Source of the DNA: Isoperla grammatica
Taxonomy: Eukaryota; Arthropoda; Insecta; Plecoptera; Perlodidae
Reading direction: 5' to 3'
Assembly (NCBI GenBank): GCA_945910005.1
Contig: OX246741.1
Location: 5,047,201-5,111,200 of the forward strand
Length of the DNA stretch: 64,000 bases
Position 1 is the first letter of the stretch. The number at the start of each line of letters is the position of its first letter. The notes beneath the pieces are model-generated. The model saw nothing but the letters and a program-made list of their open reading frames with translations. It was not told the DNA's origin and searched no databases. Both the position numbers and the translations under genes were made by a program. Below, piece by piece: positions 35,871-50,200 of this stretch.

Positions 35871-37814
35871 GTACGATGAGTATATTTATGAAATTACTTC
35901 GCCAAGTATAATAAGCATTGTGTATTATACTTCATACCCTTTAAACCACAAAACTCAATATACACGCCAATATAAAATTGATAAAGTTCACAACATAACT
36001 GCACCTAAACAAAACGAATATGGTTTAAGATCTTTGATATCCAACGGATATATGTTGGATAATGTGGAACATCAAGTACGAATTACGGTACAAGTCCGTT
36101 ACGGATTATATATTAGAAAGATGTTTTATATTTCAAGTGCATGTATGACATTCGAATCGTTGTAGAAGATGTTTAAACATAGGAAAAACAACCGTTTCCC
36201 GCGCTCCAACAAGTAGAATAATATGAGAAATGTTTGCACGGTTGTAGCCATTACTATCAATAATGTTCCATACGGTCTGAAGCTGAGGGTAGTTTACCAT
36301 TGGGAATAGATGTACTCGTAGAAGCAGTAATGCTACTATCTTCACAACTTTCTTAATAAAAACCATTTAATGGTAGCTTTTAAACCTCACTTTATGTGAC
36401 TGTAAGTGTACCTTGGGACGCGTACTCACAAAGATAGACTCGTATTCTGGGGAAGAAGTAATGTTCTTCTTTGGGCTCTGTAATGGACAAAATGTAGTCA
36501 AATAATGCCAACTCTGATTATTGCCTTATATCATACGACACATGTGTGTGAATTAGAGATAACATAGTGGATCTATTATACTTGTGCTAAGTATAATAAG
36601 TACTTTTTATATTTGTTTTAATTTCCCATATTGTATGAAAACGAAACTACATGTTTCAATATTTTTCATTTTGTAATACCATTTACGTCAATGAGGTCTT
36701 GGAGAGTCTGGGGGGGGGGGGGGGAGGTGAGTGCGTTCATTGATTTTGGTTGAACTATCATTGTTTTAAAACTATAATTATGTTTTTAAATGCCAATTAC
36801 ATTAATTTTCTCTAGCAAAGCGGATCTTAAATAGATATGTAATTCACAAAGAAACATACCAAGGTTACATTTACTTTCGCTAATTCTTATCAGGCAACTG
36901 TGTCAGTTTTAGTTTTGTAACAGAATTGGATTGACATTAAATTGAAAAAAGTTTATAAGGAAAACCACGGAATAAATTGCCAATATTGTGAACCGAACAA
37001 GCTATTTGTGTTGATTATAGTGAACCATCTACAATTGACACACAAATTATGCAACTACTTTTATATACTAAAACTTAATTAAGGTTAATACTTTTCTTAC
37101 ACAATATGTTTAACATTTAAACACATTATTTGTTAGATACATTATATTATTTTGATTGTTTTATTTAACTGTACGTTATAAACTAAGTAATAGACAAACT
37201 AGACTTGATCTGTTAGAGCGACTATATAACTTGTCTTCAGAACGACCTATTTCTACAACGCCGTTGGCTATACACGTTGTACCTAGTTTCAAGATATGGG
37301 TCAAAGTTAACAATATGAAGGTATATACATCATCTCCACGTTTTCAAACCTTAGATTGGTTGAAACAGTTCCCCGTTACTTCAATTTCCCCTCACCTATT
37401 TGCATTTCTCTTATTCGTATTCCCATGCCAGAATATTTGCAACGGCGTCTAACTATACTCATGTGTCCCTGATGTATAGGTCGACAACTGAAAATGTAAC
37501 GATACGTGCGGATAGTTCAGACCATTACAATGTGGGAGCCCTAGGATTTTATCTGAGTATTCACAGGGATAAAATAATTACATAACGTAAATAATTACCG
37601 AGTCATTGTAGTTGTTAGTGTAGTTGTGAAAAACAGACACTCTCCGCGGGTGTGTTTGTAAAACTATACCAATTAACACCTAACGTATTTACAGTTAAAT
37701 AAATACAAATTAATAAACATAACCGGTTTATATATCAGTTAAAGCGGTAAACACACAGTAGGAAGGTATTCAGTAGCAGCAGGTGCACTGAACAACTTAT
37801 GCACTGTTGATTCC

Positions 37815-37975
37815 ATGCGACACTAGCGCGCGTAGTGGTAACCTCGTGGCGACTATTGTTACCATTATAAAAAGTACCTCAACGTGCAGTAGTACTACTT
37901 GATCGACTCTTCACGGATTACTGTGCTAGGGTCACAGCTCAAGAGGTATAGGAACTGCGCGTGCCTGTGTTCGTA
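37815..37975. repeat. Dispersed repeat, copy A
   Basis: Blocks ATGCGACACTAGCGCG, GCGACTATTG, AAAAAGTACCT, ATCGACTCTTCA and GGTATAGGAACTGCGCGT occur in the same order as related blocks at 58553-58755. The two are diverged copies of one interspersed repeat of unknown class. Confidence 0.45.
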
Positions 37976-40900
37976 GTAAAATAAAGGTTCGAGTACAACT
38001 ACTGGATATATACATTATACAATCATTAGACATGTGTTATTCAACATCAGGGCTTGTTCTACATAAATGTAAGAGGAAATCTTAATGAAAACTAGTCCAT
38101 GTCACAATTCAAACCAATGTAGGTTTCCATGTTATCAATTTATTATTGACAAGGAAGTTATTTCTCATTGAACTTTGTCTTTGTCAATAAAACAAATACA
38201 CTCTTTGTCAGTAATGGAAAATAGAAATTTGTTGAATTGCTTTTATTTAAAAACTATTTGAATCTCTGGTGATTTAGAATTCATATATTTGCTTTTAATA
38301 ATTTGCATAAAACGTACAACACGCCATTCAACTTTTCAACCAGAGTAAAACAGATGTTTCTCCGTCATAGATATTGGAGTGTCTTTTTCGAAATGTAACA
38401 TTTTCGCGTTTTTTTTTTTTTTAATTTTTGGAATGGCAAGTAGTTTTAAAGCTTTCACAATATTCAAATAAAGCGCAGTAGAAGCATTTGTGACTGGAGT
38501 GAGTTTTTATCTCCATAATTAGCAACAATGAAACTGCCAATCAAGTGGTATAAACACACCAGTTAATTCTTCGCGAGAGAGTGGGTGATAAGTGTGATAT
38601 TAACGTTCTATCACACACTGAAGACAATTAATTGTTGAAAGTTTTTAGCGGTGAAGTAAATAATTGGGAATCCTCATCGTTTATTTTCCATTCTACTTAA
38701 TACGTAGCAACATGCTGAATACAAAAATAGTTAAAATAGTTTAATATACAAAATTTGAATTCCTAAAATTTAGATGAAAACTTCGTACATCGTTAAAAAT
38801 AAGTACTTTAAGTTGCGTAACGTGCTATACGGTAAATATCTATAGTTAAGTATATTTGTACTTGTTTTCTTAGTGAGATTTTGGGGTAGAATAGATCCAG
38901 AGAAAGTTTTCTGTGGTATGAGGCGAACACTACTGCTGACGCTGTATAACCTTGTAGTTCAGTTTGTTGCACAACTTAAAATGACCAACGGTTGTGTTTG
39001 TGTTACAAGTAAATATTCTATTCAAGTAAGACAGATAAGGTGCGGCAAACAAATGACGGGAAGTTGTTACTAAGATCTCAGTTTAATTTACTCCACTGAT
39101 ATTACGTCACAATCTGGAACCACTTTATTTTTATTCAAGCGAAACTTGTTTTACAAAAGTTTAGTTCTTTTGTTGGACCAGTACTAAAACTCAACGTAGT
39201 CGCAGAAGGAAAAACTGTTATTGCTTCGTGTTTTTTTGATTAGCAGCCAGCGTGGTTATAAACCCAACATTTCGCAAAAAGTAATTAGAAAATTAATTAA
39301 AAAGAAAACGTTGCTGGCTTTTTACAGCAGTTCTTTTGATGAAGACCCTGGACCAACAGATAATAATGTGATCTTTTTCATGTTTATGATGTTGCCTTGT
39401 GCAATGGGCGAAATTGAGAGACAGACTTTGCTCGTATACCGTGGTTCATTATACTCTAGAAAAAGAATTCTAGACAAGGCTTAGATACACAATTATTGCG
39501 TGTGTATTTTTAAAAATAAATTTTAGCTAGTTTTTATTTCATGAAACTCTAATTTCAAATTTAAAAAAATATATCTTTGCAGTAATAGAGAACAGAACAC
39601 ACAAAATAAAGATTGAACGAAATTTCAATAACAACCAATCAAAAGTTAAAACATATATTTTATAAATATTACGCTATGATAAAAGAAAAATACTAATAAC
39701 ACTGATAACACGATAGCTTGATTTATTTTGGCCACCAAGACCATAATAATATTTTAATGCAAACCCAATGTTTAAAACAACCATGGGCTTGCAATTCAAA
39801 TATGAATCTAATGCTAATCCATACTTATATAAGGAGTATAATAATAATAGAATAATAATGATATCGATAATTATTTACATCAAAAATAATATTAAATAAT
39901 TAATTTTGTTTATAAGACTGAATAAATATTGAACATATGCATGCGTCACTGTAAATAATATTACCGCACAGAAAGGCACTTGTACAATATTACATCACCT
40001 TTTAACATCTCTCAACTGTGGCTTTATAACAAAATGATCTAATACCATCACAAAATAAAGCAAACATATCCTTAAACGACGAACCGAAAAGATTTATACC
40101 CAACTACTAACAACCCAGACTTTTATATCGGCAATGATTGAATACATTACCAAACAAGTAGAAACAAATCCACCAAGTAGACTCTTAAAATATCCAACGT
40201 TCCACCATTCAGTCCCAAGAGTCTCTCAATTGGTCTGGTCGATGTCTTAAAGACGCCTTTCTGACCATTTGCCACGTTAAGTGGCTCTCATTGGGAACAA
40301 AGCTTCCAAGACAAGACGCTACGCCGCGCTGTGCTGTGCGGTGCGCGATCTCCCTCGTGTCTCGTAGGGCAGAGAGCTGCTGATTTAATCGAGCTGCTAA
40401 CCGCTCGACCGAAAGGAACCAGGCAATCAATCTTGGATCGCTGGCCAGCGCTCGGACAACTGCCGGCCGAACTAACCAAAAACCAGGAAATTGAGAAAAA
40501 GACTAACGGAAAGTATGTCTAATGGGTCTTGGTATTGTGGGATGTTGAAATCTCTAATGAAAAGAAAGGGAAGGGGGGCCTGAGAGGATTGATCAGTGTC
40601 TCGGCTCGTTTTAGGATGTTTAGTGTGGAGTGGAAATGAATATATAGACTGTTTTTTTATGGTGATGAAACAGGGGGGGGGGGGAATGGATTTGGATGAG
40701 ACTTAGAATCTCGAGAAAAAACGTACGGTGACATCTGTGGAAGTATTCAATAACTATTCCATCAGAATAACTAGATGCAGATAGATTACAAACTCATATA
40801 TTTAATGTCTACTCGACTCAGATATAAAACTGGTAGACAAAGAAAAAGATAAAATAATGAAACTCTAGTAAAAACACTGAAAAGAGTAAAATATCAAACA

Positions 40901-41094
40901 ACAAAACTTTCTGCTATTGAAAAGAATACATGAACAATAAAAATTGGCTGAACAAAAGTTTTTAAAATGTTTACTTACATTTAAAAATATTTTTAAGGTT
41001 CACGTCTCAAGTTTCATTTGTTTAACACAATTCAAAACAAAAAACTGGTTGAACGTTAGGTTTTGGTGGAGGTGCCATGTCGACCCGACATCGT

Positions 41095-41750
41095 TGCGTG
41101 TGCGTGTGCGTGTGCGTGTGCGTGTGCGTGTGCGTGTGCGTGTGCGTGTGCGTGTGCGTGTGCGTGTGCGTGTGAGTGTGCGTGTGAGTGTGCGTGTGCG
41201 TGTGCGTGTGCGTGTGCGTGTGCGTGTGCGTGTGCGTGTGCGTGTGCGTGTGCGTGTGCGTGTGCGTGTGCGTGTGCGTGTGCGTGTGCGTGTGCGTGTG
41301 CGTGTGCGTGTGCGTGTGCGTGTGCGTGTGCGTGTGCGTGTGCGTGTGCGTGTGCGTGTGCGTGTGCGTGTGCGTGTGCGTGTGCGTGTGCGTGTGCGTG
41401 TGCGTGTGCGTGTGCGTGTGCGTGTGCGTGTGCGTGTGCGTGTGCGTGTGCGTGTGCGTGTGCGTGTGCGTGTGCGTGTGCGTGTGCGTGTGCGTGTGCG
41501 TGTGCGTGTGCGTGTGCGTGTGCGTGTGCGTGTGCGTGTGCGTGTGCGTGTGCGTGTGCGTGTGCGTGTGCGTGTGCGTGTGCGTGTGCGTGTGCGTGTG
41601 CGTGTGCGTGTGCGTGTGCGTGTGCGTGTGCGTGTGCGTGTGCGTGTGCGTGTGCGTGTGCGTGTGCGTGTGCGTGTGCGTGTGCGTGTGCGTGTGCGTG
41701 TGCGTGTGCGTGTGCGTGTGCGTGTGCGTGTGCGTGTGCGTGTGCGTGTG
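41095..41750. repeat. (GTGTGC)n hexanucleotide array, ~109 units
   Basis: An almost perfect array of 656 bp, with only two GTGTGA variants near 41173 and 41185. Alternating purine-pyrimidine sequence of this length can adopt Z-DNA. All six frames stay open over it, so the long Arg-Val, Cys-Ala, Cys-Val and His-Ala ORFs are artefacts. Length may be uncertain in an assembly. Confidence 0.98.
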
Positions 41751-44700
41751 TATAAATTAAACTTATCATTTCAGTAGTGCTAGTTAAAAGTTTCTAATGG
41801 ATAGAGACTAGAGAGAGAGGCAGCAACTTCTGTGGCGAAGTTCCTCTGTGTAGAAACTGATCGCCTCAGGCAGTGTAGGCGAGCAAGTAACACTATAGCT
41901 ACTAGCTAGTCCAAGCGGCCTCTTCGCGAACTATTAGTTTCATGGGTTGTATAGCTGTCGGTATCACTTTGAGCTCTAGCTGTTCATTTAGATGTTCATT
42001 GTTGAGTAAACATGATTATTACGCACTTAGGAAGAAGACCACACACTGACTATTAACTCATCTATGTAGCTATTCGAGTGCGCGTCTAAATAAGTAGTAA
42101 TGTGTGCATGAACTTTGCATCTAATTTCTCGAATTAAATCTTCAAGCTGAAAATAAATAAAACTTCAAGAAATTGGGGGGAAAATGGACCAATGTAAAAC
42201 AGTTTTAAGTAAATAGCCAATGATAATTTATCTTGAACGACAGGTTTGATAGCTAGGTCATATGATATCGATAAGCGATTGGATAAAAGGAACAAATATA
42301 AGGAGGAGTAGGAGGACTAATCTCAAAGGCGTTAAGGGGAAAAAGGACAAAATATTGTAAATACAAATACAAATAAATAACATATTTACGTTGCCTTCGT
42401 ACCAATGAGTCACTCAATCGTCAATGAGTCGTCTTCGTCAATGAGTGAGTTGTTAAATATTCATCACTGGAAATTTGTCCTTGAACTAAGTGGATAATTA
42501 CTAACCATACTTTTGGTTAATATCTTTAAGAGCTGTCTATCTAATTAGTCAACTTTACTCGTCGTGTAGCTCAAAGATGACTGGTCAGGCGGTGTTAATA
42601 ACGTAACTTTGTCACCCTTGCAAACTCGGATCCTCTAACTAACGTCTATTCGTAATTTACTTTGTTATAAACTGTCATCAAGTTTGTCATTTGTTCTCAT
42701 CGCCTCCCACTACAACAATGTAATAATCCGGGTCATCACGTATGATGTATGCAAGCTCTAATATTTGCGTTAACAAGATCAACTTCAGGTAATTCTACCT
42801 ACTGAAACCCTTTTCACAACTATGCATAAAACTGTAATAGAGATTACAATATTTGATATTTTTTAAGACTAGGGTTTAATTCTTACGAACCCACATTTTA
42901 CTTACTATATTGTTTTAGTGTTCTTAATATATTACTAAGGGGAGGTTTATTTCTCGTGGTTTGAAACCCGCATGCTTATCTTTGTTCGTTCTACTTAATA
43001 AAGTTTGTCCCACATATTGTCTACCTTGCAATCATTGTATGTCATCTAGCCCTCATATTATTGTCTACAATTTACCTTTAAAGTTTGAAGCACCGCACAA
43101 GCGCTATGTTATAATAAACCACATATAACAAGCCACAATGAGTTATACGTGTCTGGTTAAATTTCCGTCTGCATGGGCCCGGGGTAGAATCTAGCCAAGG
43201 ATGACTCTGCCAATCGAAAGAGGCGGTGAAATGATATATTTACTTTTTACACCCATTATCACTTTAAATATTTTTTTTTCATCCTGTATTGTACTCGTAG
43301 TTGTACTCCGAAGTCATACGACCACGTTTGCAAGTACGTCACTAAACCCCAATATGATAATAATAGTGTCGTAGTCCAATGGCTAGAATACATAAAATCA
43401 AAGTCATGTGTGACATTTAACTTCTTATGTTACCCATAATAACGAGTGTTATATACCAATCAGGAACACAGCTATTCCAGCTAATAACGATGTAGTTTAA
43501 TATACAAAGTTCTAACAAACATTAATTGTAGATGGTGATTACTAGATAGTTTGCTTGAGACCAATAAAAGGTAGTTTGGTTGAACGATTTGTCAATGTCT
43601 TACAGATAACGACAACATTTGTGTTGCACTTATATTGTTCATAAAGTTAAACTTTACAATTAACGTTTATGTACTTTAAGGCGCACAAAAATATATCAAC
43701 GAGAATTGGCTTTTAGTCATTTGAAACTCTATTGTCAAGATCCCGTCGCTTGCCTCACTTCCCGCTAACTGGAAACAATCTTTCTAAAATATCGAAAGCC
43801 GGGGTATTGTTGACACTTGGCTTTTGTCTTAAAGAGGCTTACGGGCGAGGAATTTCCGGAGAGAAAATATCAATTTCGTGATACGTGAGGCGAAACCGTA
43901 AGAAGGTCCCAATCCGGGTCCAACTGGGGAAAATAACACAAAATAGATTGAAATGTTTGGAAAGACCGGATGTTTATATATGTCCCCTATAGGGATGTCC
44001 TTAATTGTCAAGGAATTTTTTTTTCTTCATGGAAATAAAATGATTGTATAAAACACTCCCATAGCAACCAGGGGTTCTCCTAACAAGGGACCATTTCATC
44101 TCTACAACCGGAACGTAGAGTCTAATATCAGTGGCGGGTACAGGAATATATTTCTTAGGGGGGGGGGGGGGGCGGACGTGGATCCTTTCAGGGGGGTGGG
44201 GGAGCTGTGGAATGATCACAAATACATAGTCAGTAGCGCCGAAGGCAAACTTGTTTTGCTATGTTGTTTTAAGCGTTTTTAGAGGAGTACATGTTGTATG
44301 GTGACATGGTTTATTTCCCCTGATTCGATGGGGATCTAAATGGTATTGTACAAAATCACAAAACACATTATACTAACCATAAAAAAAGATTTTCAATTAT
44401 GACGTATCTAATTGTTGTAAACTGTGGAACGTAGCATTATTTATTCTACAAGCCATACAGATTTACTGTCATAATGTTAAAATGTGTATTAATAGAGGAG
44501 GAACGCAAGGCACAGGTATAATATTAAATCTTCCGGAATATAAGAGGAATAGGAGGAAGAAATATAAGAGGAATATACGAGCACAAGAATTAAGATGTGA
44601 AAAAATCACTAAATGTCACATTTGTGTACCGTTGTTTTATTGGAAATGGTCTCTTCTTCAAACTGATTGTTTTGTGAAGTGTGTAGAAGTAAGTTTATAT

Positions 44701-47052
44701 TCAGAATTAAATACTGATTAAAATGATAGCACACTTATCCGTCACTCCTCGCTGTTTGTTTTTAATTCCATGTTTAATTATAAGCCCACCCCACTCTACA
44801 TTGTTATGAGAGATAATCTCTGTAAGCGGATTTTATTTTGAAAACATTTTGTTGCGTTCTTTTATACGAATATAACGCATTTGTGTGTTATTGTCGTAAC
44901 AGCACAAAGCGTGTTATGGGAAGGCAGATAAAAATAACTATTTATGAATATCATCAGCCAATGAGTGTTTGAATGTTTCACACATTTACATTGTGATGTA
45001 TTCATGATAATAATTCTTATAATACATCTTTAAGTTTGAAGTTTAAATAAATACATTATCTCTAATAGGAATAATTGTAGATGATTACATAACTAATAAA
45101 AGTGCGTGTGTAACGGAAATGCAAGACAGTTATAAATAAGCTCACCTCAAACATTGCAAAAATAGCAATCAAATCCAGTCTTTGGTTGACATTCATTTAA
45201 TTAACTTTGTTGTGGAGCTTCTGCAGGTGGAGTGGTATTTTATTCCAGTCATTTTTGGTATGGAAGAAGAAAGACGAGGGTTACGCTGCAAGATTCCGCA
45301 TCTTCGTTCACATCCGCTGAAAATTTGGCATTGTAACTTCTGTTTGTTTATCAAGTAACCGGGAGGAAAAACCTCAGCGTGCGAAACGGAGATAAAAATA
45401 TGTGAGCTATAAATGACAAAAAACACGAACCGCAACCACGCATGTGTGTTTCTATTATAGGTCTGCATAATATATCTTATGTATTGAACGAAGGTAATAT
45501 AGACGATGCACTTAACGGGTTTATTGTGATATGAGGATAAAACATGAAGTATGAAGCACGTAGCGTACTCTTGTCTAAAAGGAATAACGGGACAAAGTTT
45601 TGTTTAAGTTTGGATTGGAGTTTAAAGATGATATTTCTAAAGAGGAAACTCTTTGAAAAAATGGTTTTATGTGCTAAGATTAGGTTTGTGGAAGGTGACA
45701 GTTACCTCGTGTTTGGAGGCTATAGTGCGCTTTCTGTCGATCTCTTTCTTAATGTAACAAATAATATCAATATTATACATTGATAATAATATAATAGATT
45801 GAACAATATTAACAATGATTAACCGATGAACTGTTGCCCTTTAACTTTAAGTAATCATACCGCCTTCGTCTGTGGCGTAGACAGTGCGCGGGGTTGTATG
45901 TTTTTTTAAAGGGGGAGGGGATAGAGGAGGGGGTGCGATATGTGGAAATTTGCATTATGTAAGTGTTGAAGACAGCGCCCTAGCCACAGACATTTAAACT
46001 TGTTGGTCGTTTTGTCATGAAGAGATTAGACAATATGTCTGCATGGAAAGGTTAAAGGGGAAATGTTTACTATTATGTGATCCTCCTTCCTACGCCACTG
46101 TATTATTTCAGGTACCATATATGTTCACTAAAAGACGAAATTTACCAATTAACACTTTTCAATTCTTGTGTGGTACACTTAGTAAGCCGTAGACCTACCA
46201 ATTAAATACAAAAGTTACATTTTCGGACCATTTTTAAAGACCATTCCTGAAACAAATGCGATTTTAAACCGGCACTTTTTATGCGAATTTATCTCCCAGC
46301 AACAACACATTCTTAGTCATATTTCCAAGTAACTACTTCATTTTTTGTGTGCGTACTTTCCCCTTAATTGTGCGCCGAGTTACCGTTGAATGTTTTCGCT
46401 TCCATTTTACGGATATTTATATACGTATTCACGAATAACAGTTATTTTTACAATGTTGTTTTTTGCAGCGTGAATATGTCCCTGCCTGTGAATTACAGCG
46501 CTGGTTAAGCGGCAGGGAGTGCCCGCAAGTGTAAAATACGGGCGCCGGATTGCAATGAACGAGAAAGTAAGAGCGAGAGATGGAGAGAGAGAGAGAAAGA
46601 GAAGAGAGAAACGAAGGCAAGGGTTGGAGGGCTAGTGAACAAGAGAGGGGAGGTTGTCTAGAAGATAATAAACAACGTGAAACATAAACCGGAGGAATGA
46701 AAATTGGATACAAGGAAGATTTTGGGATGTTGAGGAGGGGAGGTGGTGGGGGGTGAAGGGGGGGGGGGGCAGACGCACAAACTAAGCGAAACAAGAAGCG
46801 CGGAATAATCTTCTAAATGTTTTTTTTAGATCTTCCATAAGCCTGAACATAAAACCGAAATAAGGCAAAATGATACATTTTTATTAGTTCATTTTTTTCG
46901 TTCTTACAACATCCAGGTTTTTTATTTACTTGAGGGCTAAACGACAGAACATTTGTCAAGCTGTCTATATCATAATCTTGCTCGTAAATATTCGTTTTCA
47001 CACCTTTAATATAATGTTATTTTATAAATATTAAGTGTGCCGTCCGTTTATG
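41751..47052. other. Gene desert, no gene recognised
   Basis: Contains three TCAATGAGT repeats (about 42404-42450), a 15-G run at 44158-44172 preceded by AGTGGCGGGTACAGG (a transposon-end-like sequence), a weak inverted repeat GTCTGTGGC/GCCACAGAC at 45868-45991, and a purine-rich tract at about 46556-46770 ending in 12 G. ORFs such as 44482-44721 and 45544-45783 have no domain. Confidence 0.35.
46556..46770 (+). repeat. Purine-rich tract, (GA)n and G run
   Basis: The plus strand is strongly purine-biased, with GAGAGAGAGAGA near 46580 and a 12-G run at 46758-46769. Such tracts can form triplex DNA. The proline-rich minus-strand ORF over it is a composition artefact. Confidence 0.7.
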
Positions 47053-47204
47053 CGGGTTTGGCCCAGCATGACAGCTAAAGACGTGGGTTCGAATCCCGCA
47101 TATTGCATGTTTTTTATAAACGCTTGTTTTTTTATCTTAGTTTTCCCCCCTCATCGTCTCGAATAGCATGATCTGCAATAAGAGGTAAAGCAACATGAAT
47201 CATA
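47053..47204 (+). mobile_element. tRNA-derived SINE, copy 2
   Basis: The head has A-box TTGGCCCAGCATG and a well-formed T-arm (GTGGG TTCGAAT CCCGC, B-box at about 47086-47096), but too little space for an anticodon arm, so it is not a functional tRNA. The tail CCCTCATCGTCTCGAATAGC and GTAAAGCAACATGAATCAT matches the copy at 28815-28946 in order and spacing. Confidence 0.65.
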
Positions 47205-50200
47205 ACCAATCATCCATTATAAATAGTCTTTGTTAGTTACTATGTCCATTTCTATTTTCATTTTTAAATACATTTTAGTTTTATTAGCCTCGAGCAAAAA
47301 TGTGTAGCAATTTACCCACTCTTTCCTGGACCAGGAGTCCAGGATACATTAATACTAATGATTCTATCCACCCTGATGTCTAACTATTAATGGCGTATGA
47401 AATATTAATACACGCTTATAAATATCTAGTAATTTGAATGATATGTTCAACTTCTTCATATCTTTTGTTTATAGGAGATTGATATATACAAATAAAATAT
47501 TATAACTTTAATAAGAATGATAATATTAAAGTGATACACAATGAAACAGAGGGGTCGTTTTGTTAGACATACTTTAGGGCATGAAATAACAAGAATTAGA
47601 ATATTTAATGGGGCAGTTAGAATAGGCCTACGTGTGCAACAGATAAATCCAGACTATGCTATGGAATGGATGCAGCGACTGACAGAAGAGACAAAAGAAT
47701 GGATAACTGTGATAAAACGATCCACGTGTTGATAACATAGAGAATGTTTTTAGTAATACTGTTAGTTATTGCCTTTTTTTTTTACAAGGATTTCACATTT
47801 TTTTGTTAAATTTCCATCTTGTTCGTGTGATACACAATAATTCATAAATCATGATGCTCAACGTACTCGTAGACTCGTTCTGTACAACGTTGCCGGATGT
47901 TTAAAGCAACGTTGCAACATCGCCGCCCCTGCTATATTTACACGACCACTTACCCCTGCACATTCTACCAAATTATCCGCCCAATTTATCTAAAATGATT
48001 ACAAAAAGAGATTACTCTGCGTTTCTTCTTCTGTGGAAACATTTTCTACTGTCGTTGTTGTTGAAAAGGCCTATATAAGCCGACTACGTTGGCTCTCTAG
48101 CACAAAAAGATCACTGTTATTTATCACGGTCTATTCTCATTTGTCAACTTCTAAACGTCTGTTTACATTTTATCGGGAGAAATTCCGGAACTTCAACAAA
48201 AAATAAATCTCTTCCGAAAAGTTTCGGTGAAGAAGCCACATCGTTTTGTGAATTCTGTATTTATCTGTTTAATACTACCCTTATCAAAAACGTTGTTTGA
48301 ACTTTAAACGTATTCGATAATAGGCAGTGGTGAAGTCAGGAAACGACAAGTTTTTTAGCACCAAACAATTAAATTTGTATTAATATTTACATGTTATCGA
48401 CTACTTTTAATGATATAAAGTAACTAGTGGGTCTTGCAATATTAAAATACGGTAAACTTAACGGTATTTTAATGGTATTCTGAGAAATGGCATTCATGAT
48501 TTTGAAAAAGCTACGATTATCATTTATGTAATCAATTTAAAAATGTATATTTATCGAATTGATTTAATAACATCAATTACAATCGTACCAGTAATAAATT
48601 TTTCAAGTTTTCAATTTCATTACTAGGTTGATACAAAACCAAACCTCGGTATGAATTACTTTTTGATTGCTTTGAAGAGTTGTCAAGATTTCAACAAAAA
48701 ACCGTTTAGGTCCCCTTTACCATTAACATCATGGCAATAACCTTCACATAGTGCTCCACATATGATTGTTGTAGTATTCTTACTAAATAGCTATTCTAAA
48801 TGCAATTTGTCATTAAACATTTCACTACTGTACGTCAACAAGTTAAAACGGCACCAACTTCCAATGTCGTTTATATCAACTGTGTAAATGTTGTATATGC
48901 ACAATGCAGTTTGTAATACAGCACGCCAGTCTGAATATCTGTCAATATCTATCGCCTACTTCCATCAAATGAACAGCTAGTCGAGGCCATTCGAATTGTT
49001 TTAAAGCAGCAAATGATGTCAAACTGAAACATAATAAACTATGTCAATGGTTAATATTAACAGCGCTTATTGCAGTGAACTAGAATTGCGTTTTAATGAA
49101 ACATTGATTAACGGGGAATGATTGATATGAACTATGGCGGTTTGTATGAAACATTTCGGGAGTTGATTGTCTGAATGAAAGAGATATCTATATTAAGGTA
49201 TAAACAGAAACTACAGAATGATAGAGTTTCGGCTTATACGTCCTTGCTTGCTCATAGGAGATAATTGAAGACAACTTTCTGAACTAAATGCATGGACATA
49301 AAAAATTATGCTCCTAAATCTACTCTTACATCTATTAAACAAAACACAACACGTAAATAGGAAACATTACGTTTAGTTGTTACTTTTGCGCCATTCATAC
49401 CTTTTTGTTATGTGAACATCATTTGTTTATGCTCTATACTGAAACTTACAATATAGTAAAAATCGCTTTGGTGGAAACTGGAAACTGAAATGAAAACATG
49501 CGATTTGTTGGTGTCAATTCATAATTTAGCAATTTAATTAAAACTGAAGATTAAACGTCGCCATAAAACATGAAACAGGTACCTATACACAAATTTAAAA
49601 AAAATAGGGTACCAATCAGTAGATTCGATTAGGAACAGAATTACATTCAACCAAGAAATATTACTATTTCATATTTGGACTTCTTAAATGAGTTATAATA
49701 CACAGGTGATGCAAGAGAGGAATGTTAATTAGTACTTAAAAGAAACTAAAACTTACACAATATCGCTAGTTCAAAGTTAAAAATGTAATTCTATGTTATT
49801 TATAATGTGAATCCATTTCAAAATTAAGGTTTTATTTTAAGATACAAATACAGGAAGTTGTAGAAATCTGTGTGATAAACAGCTGCAAATACAGATTTTA
49901 TAAAAAAAAGCTTTTCAATTTCAAATTGTTTCTTCTACTATTGGTTTAGTTAAACGTTGAACGGAATTGACTTGGATAATACCGCCGTACACAAATCAGT
50001 CAATCACACACACGGCCTAACCCAATTACTACTGTGCTCAAACCTTTAATCTCCATATTAATTACTATAGTTGCAACACAGTAACTAAAAACCCATATGG
50101 TCCCGCAAGCCATCATGTTAATGAAAGCTTATGTACAGATTAATGGTTAATCTCGAGATTAAAGTTTAGTGGAAACAGACCCAAATTGTTGTTGGTAAAT

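Larger units (their letters stand above)
33753..41094. other. Gene desert with two small elements and a GC-richer block
   Basis: Contains the inverted-repeat element at 35732-35870, one copy of a dispersed repeat at about 37815-37975, a pogo-MITE fragment at about 40018-40042, G runs at 36710-36724 and 40673-40684, and a CpG-containing block at about 40200-40500. Short ORFs overlap the last block on both strands but show no domain. No gene is recognised. Confidence 0.35.

Noticed and set aside
40944..41777. Long ORFs on both strands of poly-Arg-Val, Cys-Ala, Cys-Val and His-Ala
   Set aside because: They are read-through of the hexanucleotide array, which has no stop codon in any frame. No non-repeat coding sequence supports them.
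45868..45991. Inverted GTCTGTGGC ends suggesting another MITE
   Set aside because: Only nine bases match cleanly and no target duplication is visible, so it is too weak to list as an element.
46429..46794. Proline- and serine-rich minus-strand ORF
   Set aside because: It is produced by the purine-rich tract; composition explains it.
47053..47110. Possible functional tRNA gene
   Set aside because: The T-arm is good, but there is no room for an anticodon arm, and the tail repeats elsewhere, so it is a SINE head.
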